NCBI GenBank assembly: GCA_024709145.1
Contig: JANJXG010000108.1
Span: forward strand, 1-60,409
DNA: 60,409 bases
Reading direction: 5' to 3'
Source: Bacteroidales bacterium
GTDB lineage: Bacteria; Bacteroidota; Bacteroidia; Bacteroidales; F082
The translations under genes and the position numbers were made by a program. The first letter of the stretch is position 1. Every line of letters starts with the position of its first letter. The notes under the pieces were generated by a model that did not search any database, was not told the DNA's origin, and saw nothing but the letters and a program-made list of their open reading frames with translations. This document shows, one piece after another, positions 55,858 to 60,409 of the stretch.

Positions 55858-58800
55858 TTAGAAGTTCAGCATTAAACCCACACGAATCTGACGTGGAGAG
55901 CTGTAGTTGCCCGGGCGGTTAACGAAAATGTCGTACAATTCCCTGAAGGCAATGGGATCGGTCTGGGTATTGATCTCACGTTGCCATTCAGGTGCTGAAA
56001 GATAACCGTCGTCGTCGGCGTTTCCGGTTGCTGAATACACACGTAAAACGTTTTTGGTATTGAGAAGGTTAAGCACCTGTACGTATACGTTGAGATAAGC
56101 TTTCCTAACCCCGCCGTCTTCCATCTTGCCAAAGTTGAGGTCGATGTCTTTGTCAACCCTCAAATCGAGCCGGAACTGCCAGGGTAAGCGTGAGCCATAG
56201 TAAGAACCTTTGAGCAGGTTGCTACTGGCAGAGATGGGTGAATTTACTTTACGTGCAGCTGTGTAGGGTGTTCCTGATCCACCTAAAACAGTAAGGGTGA
56301 AACCAGTATTTTGAAGCACTTTTACAGGAGCTTTATCTTTCTTCTCGCGACTGATGGTAGGTCCGTTGTATTCTTTACCTGCACCATATCTGTAATCGAG
56401 GAGCAGGTTGAACTGATGACGACGGTCCCAGGGCATCGGGATGGTTGAACGCAGGTTTGGTAAACCGGCTGCAATGAGTGAAGCAGCAGTAGTGGTGGTA
56501 GCCCCGGTTGCATTGGCAAACTGAAGGGTGTATCCGGCACGGATTCGGGCGTTGTTGGTACGACGGAGATCGTATTCAACGGTGAGACCCTTGACAGTAC
56601 CAAAATCGAGGTTGCTAAACGAGGTGTAGTCTTTCGGATAAGCACCCGTGAACCTGTATACCTGAATCATGTTACGCATTTCGCGATAGAAAGAGGTAAA
56701 GGTCAGTGAGCTGGTATTAGTTAGTTTTTGTGTGAAGCCTAACTCGTAGTCGATGGTTTGGGTAGGTTTCAACGAAGGATTATTAATTGTTCCGGTGATA
56801 CTCTCAAAGAAATAATAAGTTGCAGGGTTCGAGAATAAGTTACTTGTCGGACGTTGCGTCAGCACATCATAATGTGCAAAGAACAAGGCCTCATCCGAAA
56901 TGGGGAAAGAGAATGAAATACGGGGCATGATGTTGAGCTCCGGTTCATAATCTTTAAACGAGGAGATATCAACCCTTGACTGACCCGGATTTACGAGATA
57001 AGGCTGGATACCGGAACCAACATCAAGTTTGGTCGGGTCTTGAATAACAGCACCTTCAGCATTGTACCAGGTGTTTTCAAAGCGATAACCTACAATCCTG
57101 GTTGGGTCGTTGGCCTTGTCAACATAAACCGTATAATCATTTCCAATACCCTGAGGGTGGCTAACCGGTGCTGAGTTCAGGCTTGTAACTTCACCGGCAG
57201 TTTTGGCATTGTAAAACAAATAGGGATCTTTCAAAACTTTCTGGTTGGCGTCAAAGCGGTCAACACGTACACCTATATTAAAGATCAGGTCTTTAAAGGC
57301 AAATTTATCCTGAATATAACCGGCCATATAGATGGGCTGGAAAGCACCAACGGGACGGAGATACATTCCATTTTCATCGCGCAGGTTAAAGAAATCCTCA
57401 AAGCTGGGACGGCTTGATAATTTATTCCCTTTGTAGTCAAATCCAAGGTAATTGGCATAGGAATTACCGTCATTCAGCAATTCATCCGGGCTAAACATAC
57501 TGATGTCGAAAGGATTTTCACTTGTTCCGATGGTATGACGAACACCGTTTTTATCGTAGTATTCGATGGTGTTGTTATTGGCATCGTAGGAGTCGATCAC
57601 GATGTAATCGAGGCCATCTACAGGAAGACCCAGGCTGTTTCGGAGATTTTTGTCAAATACGCGTTGCGAATTCGGGTCGTAGTTTCTGTAATATTTTACT
57701 GTATCAACAATACCATCGTAGCTGACAACAAAAGGGTTATCAACATCCAGCTCCGAGATGTGGAAATTGGTTAATCCGCGCATAAGGGTCCAGAGACCTG
57801 TCGGGGCGTAATCGATGCTTCTGTTGGTGCGTTGTTCGTATTGGAAGCCCAGTTTAATTTCGTGGTTTCCGATATCCATCGAACCTGCGACATTGATGCC
57901 AAACTGGTCGTTGTCATCTTTACCATAACCTGACTGAATCGAACCCGGTGCCTGGAAGAGGCTGTAGAATCCGGCAGGGCCGGCACCATTCAGGAGGGCA
58001 CCACCTAATACAACCTGGTCGAGATTTCTGAAATTATCTTCAGGCTGACCGGCATAAGTGTTAAAGTAATTTGTGGTATAATTGGAAATCAAAGGATTAA
58101 GAGTACCAGACTCCCAGGTAACGAGGGTATCGTTGTCCCAGCCCTTGAGTACCATCACATTGGTGTATTCTTTTCCGTCGACTGTAACGTTTTCACGTTC
58201 GAAAGTCGGCTGTTTGTAAATCGAAAATTTGCCAAGGTAACCATAGTCGAAAATATTTTCATAATGATCCGGATCACCGTAGGAATTCACCTGACGGGTG
58301 TAGTCGGCCTGAATGGAATAGTAGATATTTTTGACAATAGAAGTGCTTTCGTTGGCTGTTGGGAACCTTTGGGTAAAACGGCCAAAAACACGCCAGGTAT
58401 TGTTGTTGTACTCACTGTTCTTGTCCCAGTTAAAGAATGATCCGCTATAGCTGAAGGCATTGCCGCTGGAGATATTGTAAGTACCTCCAAAAGTGAGGTT
58501 TACAGTTTCTGTTGTTCTGACGTTGATATTGCCGGAAATGTTCACACCATAGTTTTCAGTGTTCATTGATCTTTTGGTAATCTCGAGGTCGGAGGCACGA
58601 ACAAACTCACCGTTTCGGTAGGTTCCAAAACCAAGGCCGGTAGGACGAAGGGGCGATTGCTGCAGGTTTTGTAAAGTAGCGTCGGTAGCTTTGTAGTAAC
58701 CTTTGGAAGAAATAGCTCCATCGCGGTCATAATTTACATCACCGGCGAGGAAAAATCCAAGAAGTGCTGTTTCTTTTTTCTTTCCTTTGATAAGCGGCCC

Positions 58801-59565
58801 CTGAACATTGAAGCCAACCCTGTTGTGACCAAAAGCATCGAGAAACTCTGAGGTTTCCAGTTCAACACCTGCACCAAATTTTCTGGAAGGTCCTTTGGTT
58901 GTAACATTGATAATACCACCTGTGGCATCGCCATACTGAGCGGGCGTACCACCAAGGATTACGTCAACCTGTTCAATAGCGGACTGAGGAACACTGCTGT
59001 TGCCGATTACACGTACACCATCAATATATACAGCCGTAGCATCAGAACGGGCACCACGGACATTACCGCGTTCCCCGTCGGCAGAGAAAACCCCACCCAC
59101 CGTTGCAGCCACAGCATCGGCCGACCTGTTGGGCATTTTTTTAATTTCCTCGGCAGTAACCGAAGCTCCGCTCGTGGTTTGGTCCTTGGAAATGAGTGGC
59201 ACTTTATACTCAATTACCTCAACAGTCTGAAGCTCAATTGAGGTGCTAACCATGACAACATCGTAAAAAGTAATCTGATTACCACTGATGGTTATGCCTT
59301 TAACCAAAACAGGATTATAACCCACAAAAGTTGCTTTCAGATCATATTTTCCGGGAGGGATCGGATTGATCACATAATTTCCATCAAAATCGGAGGTGGC
59401 TCCACCAACCACCGTACCTCCATTTTCGAGTACGATGTTGGCAAAAGACACGGGTTCCCGGCTGTCCTTTTCATATACTTTTCCTTGCAACCTTCCTTGT
59501 TGGGCATATGTTAAGGTGATGGTACTCAATACAATACCCAAGGTAATTAGTAAATTTTTTAACAT
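55858..59565 (-). CDS. TonB-dependent receptor with carboxypeptidase-regulatory-like domain
   Basis: The 1235-residue outer-membrane receptor starts with a signal peptide (TLTYAQQ). Then comes a CarboxypepD_reg-like domain (about 24-105), a plug domain (about 120-235, SGASVTAEEIKKMPNRSADAV and GGIINVTTKGPS) and a large barrel ending in LNF. It has the SusC-like layout but no SusD homologue follows. Instead a giant secreted protein and a PorV-like protein do. The ligand is unknown. It is the first gene of the three-gene unit. A near-consensus -7 box (TATCTTTA at 59620-59613) lies about 50 bases upstream. Confidence 0.92.
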   Translation of the reverse strand: MLKNLLITLGIVLSTITLTYAQQGRLQGKVYEKDSREPVSFANIVLENGGTVVGGATSDFDGNYVINPIPPGKYDLKATFVGYNPVLVKGITISGNQITFYDVVMVSTSIELQTVEVIEYKVPLISKDQTTSGASVTAEEIKKMPNRSADAVAATVGGVFSADGERGNVRGARSDATAVYIDGVRVIGNSSVPQSAIEQVDVILGGTPAQYGDATGGIINVTTKGPSRKFGAGVELETSEFLDAFGHNRVGFNVQGPLIKGKKKETALLGFFLAGDVNYDRDGAISSKGYYKATDATLQNLQQSPLRPTGLGFGTYRNGEFVRASDLEITKRSMNTENYGVNISGNINVRTTETVNLTFGGTYNISSGNAFSYSGSFFNWDKNSEYNNNTWRVFGRFTQRFPTANESTSIVKNIYYSIQADYTRQVNSYGDPDHYENIFDYGYLGKFSIYKQPTFERENVTVDGKEYTNVMVLKGWDNDTLVTWESGTLNPLISNYTTNYFNTYAGQPEDNFRNLDQVVLGGALLNGAGPAGFYSLFQAPGSIQSGYGKDDNDQFGINVAGSMDIGNHEIKLGFQYEQRTNRSIDYAPTGLWTLMRGLTNFHISELDVDNPFVVSYDGIVDTVKYYRNYDPNSQRVFDKNLRNSLGLPVDGLDYIVIDSYDANNNTIEYYDKNGVRHTIGTSENPFDISMFSPDELLNDGNSYANYLGFDYKGNKLSSRPSFEDFFNLRDENGMYLRPVGAFQPIYMAGYIQDKFAFKDLIFNIGVRVDRFDANQKVLKDPYLFYNAKTAGEVTSLNSAPVSHPQGIGNDYTVYVDKANDPTRIVGYRFENTWYNAEGAVIQDPTKLDVGSGIQPYLVNPGQSRVDISSFKDYEPELNIMPRISFSFPISDEALFFAHYDVLTQRPTSNLFSNPATYYFFESITGTINNPSLKPTQTIDYELGFTQKLTNTSSLTFTSFYREMRNMIQVYRFTGAYPKDYTSFSNLDFGTVKGLTVEYDLRRTNNARIRAGYTLQFANATGATTTTAASLIAAGLPNLRSTIPMPWDRRHQFNLLLDYRYGAGKEYNGPTISREKKDKAPVKVLQNTGFTLTVLGGSGTPYTAARKVNSPISASSNLLKGSYYGSRLPWQFRLDLRVDKDIDLNFGKMEDGGVRKAYLNVYVQVLNLLNTKNVLRVYSATGNADDDGYLSAPEWQREINTQTDPIAFRELYDIFVNRPGNYSSPRQIRVGLMLNF

Positions 59566-59612
59566 ACTGGTTTAAATTATGTTATACTACTCTTTTGTGC
59601 GTTAAAGGCCGG

Positions 59613-59620
59613 TAAAGATA
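59613..59620 (-). promoter_or_regulatory. near-consensus -7 box of the receptor operon
   Basis: TATCTTTA on the minus strand (59620-59613) differs from TAnnTTTG by its last base. The position fits a leader of about 40 bases. Weak on its own. Confidence 0.3.
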
Positions 59621-59691
59621 AAAACATTTTCACATTAATTAACAAAAAATGGCTGGCCGTGCTAAAAATTGATATGCTGAAGTTTTTTCCT

Positions 59692-60135
59692 TTAGAAATC
59701 AGGCCGTTGAAGGATCGTTTGATAAATGATGGCCTGACGCAGGTCGATGGGTTGAAGCAGTTGTAGGTTTGGTTTCTGACTTTGCTGCTCTTCCGTTTCA
59801 AAGAAGGCAAAAGCTGGTTGAGCTCTTTCCATTTCTTCGAGTGAGGGCTCGTCTTCCTCCTCCCACTCACCGGCATAAGCCTCAAAAGGGCTTATGGGCT
59901 GAGGTTCGTCGTCAAGCTTTTCGGCTGAAGGACCTTCGAGGGTTTCATAAACCATTTCGGGTTCATCGTCAAACCGTTGAGGATTCACTTTCTTAGGAAA
60001 AAACTCTCCAAAGATCTCTTCCAAATCGCTTTTTGGCATTTCGGTGGTGCCTTTAACCTGTTTCTTTTTGGCACTGTTGATGACCGAAAAAACCACCCAG
60101 ACGATGCCTAGCAGGATATAAATCAGGTCTTCCAT
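59692..60135 (-). CDS. small membrane-anchored acidic protein
   Basis: The 147-residue protein has one N-terminal transmembrane helix (about 4-20, LIYILLGIVWVVFSVI), a short basic stop-transfer (SAKKKQVKG), and a very acidic cytoplasmic or periplasmic tail (EEIFGEFFPKK, EWEEEDEPSLEEME). The C-terminal 20 residues form a hydrophobic helix (LRQAIIYQTIL). ATG at 60135 is preferred over the longer frame. I do not recognise the family. It lies between the receptor operon and the LytTR gene. Confidence 0.6.
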   Translation of the reverse strand: MEDLIYILLGIVWVVFSVINSAKKKQVKGTTEMPKSDLEEIFGEFFPKKVNPQRFDDEPEMVYETLEGPSAEKLDDEPQPISPFEAYAGEWEEEDEPSLEEMERAQPAFAFFETEEQQSQKPNLQLLQPIDLRQAIIYQTILQRPDF

Positions 60136-60266
60136 GTGGGTATTATTTTGTGGGAAAAAACATGGGATAAAAATAATCAAAAATGAAAGCGGCCATCAAA
60201 AAGGCAAAAAAATGGGATGCGTTTTGACCGATGACCGGTGTAAAAACAGAAGTAAACCGCAAAAAA

Positions 60267-60409
60267 TCAGAGATTATGAATGATCTCCAGAATTTTTTCC
60301 TTCTTACGTCTCGAGACAGGAATCTTATCACCGCTGCTTAAGGTAATCACACCACCTTCATCCCGGCTAAAATTTTGAATGTACCTGATGTTGATCAGGT
60401 GCGATTTGT
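60267..60409 (-). CDS. LytTR-type DNA-binding domain, C-terminal fragment (gene runs past window)
   Basis: The visible 46 residues end in TGA at 60269-60267 and read HLINIRYIQNFSRDEGG, then LSSGDKIPVSRRKKEKILE. This is the C-terminal half of the LytTR DNA-binding domain of LytR/AlgR response regulators. The receiver domain must lie beyond the right edge. Its cognate sensor kinase is not in the window. Confidence 0.85.
   Translation of the reverse strand, partial: KSHLINIRYIQNFSRDEGGVITLSSGDKIPVSRRKKEKILEIIHNL

Noticed and set aside
50396-59565. SusC/SusD polysaccharide-utilisation locus
   Set aside because: There is a SusC-like receptor but no SusD homologue and no glycoside hydrolase nearby.

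Overview
The window comes from a member of the phylum Bacteroidota. Three things point there: a complete type IX secretion (T9SS) core block, PorP/SprF followed by GldK, GldL, GldM and GldN; a long TonB-dependent receptor with an N-terminal carboxypeptidase-regulatory-like domain; and a recurring promoter motif TAnnTTTG, often with TTG 19-20 bases upstream, which is the known Bacteroidota -7/-33 promoter. I cannot name a genus. The content is mostly core chromosome. I see no insertion sequence, phage, integrase, CRISPR array or plasmid origin.

Layout. 1-834 holds a truncated gene end and a repeat-rich spacer. 835-6842 (minus) holds a LamG/LruC surface lipoprotein, an overlapping four-gene operon panC-panD-flippase-like membrane protein-rfaE2, and a periplasmic thioredoxin-fold protein. 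6909-8933 (plus) holds a short-chain dehydrogenase, a small protein and a ZIP metal transporter. 9012-13786 holds a small heat-shock protein, a second flippase-like protein, glutamine synthetase, the mutase chaperone MeaB and tRNA-Lys(CTT). 13983-18903 holds an AI-2E family permease, an unknown lipoprotein, a POT-like transporter and Lnt. 18972-25044 (minus) holds both methylmalonyl-CoA mutase subunits and two tandem YitT-like membrane proteins. 25335-31377 is the T9SS block, followed by recG and pheT. 36232-41334 is a run of a sigma-54 activator, an LptE-like lipoprotein, a TPR-tailed protein, secG and groES-groEL. 42039-46306 is a tightly overlapping mevalonate-pathway operon. Then come a seven-haem cytochrome lipoprotein, a coiled-coil lipoprotein, HIT and greA. 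50396-59565 (minus) is a three-gene unit: TonB-dependent receptor, a giant secreted protein with a C-terminal sorting-like domain, and a PorV/PorQ-family outer-membrane protein. The window ends in a LytTR-type DNA-binding domain.

How the genes fit together. Envelope biogenesis and secretion dominate: T9SS core, SecG, LptE, Lnt, RfaE2, GroESL and several surface proteins. Central metabolism is represented by pantothenate and CoA synthesis, methylmalonyl-CoA mutase with its G-protein chaperone, glutamine synthesis and mevalonate-based isoprenoid synthesis. The most interesting candidates for undescribed biology are the receptor/giant protein/PorV-like unit, the mevalonate operon that lacks a recognisable classical phosphomevalonate kinase, and the seven-haem cytochrome fused to a TPR domain.

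Limits. Everything here comes from reading the sequence. No database search, structure prediction or expression data were used. Several start codons were moved downstream of the longest reading frame because a signal peptide or a promoter motif demands it.
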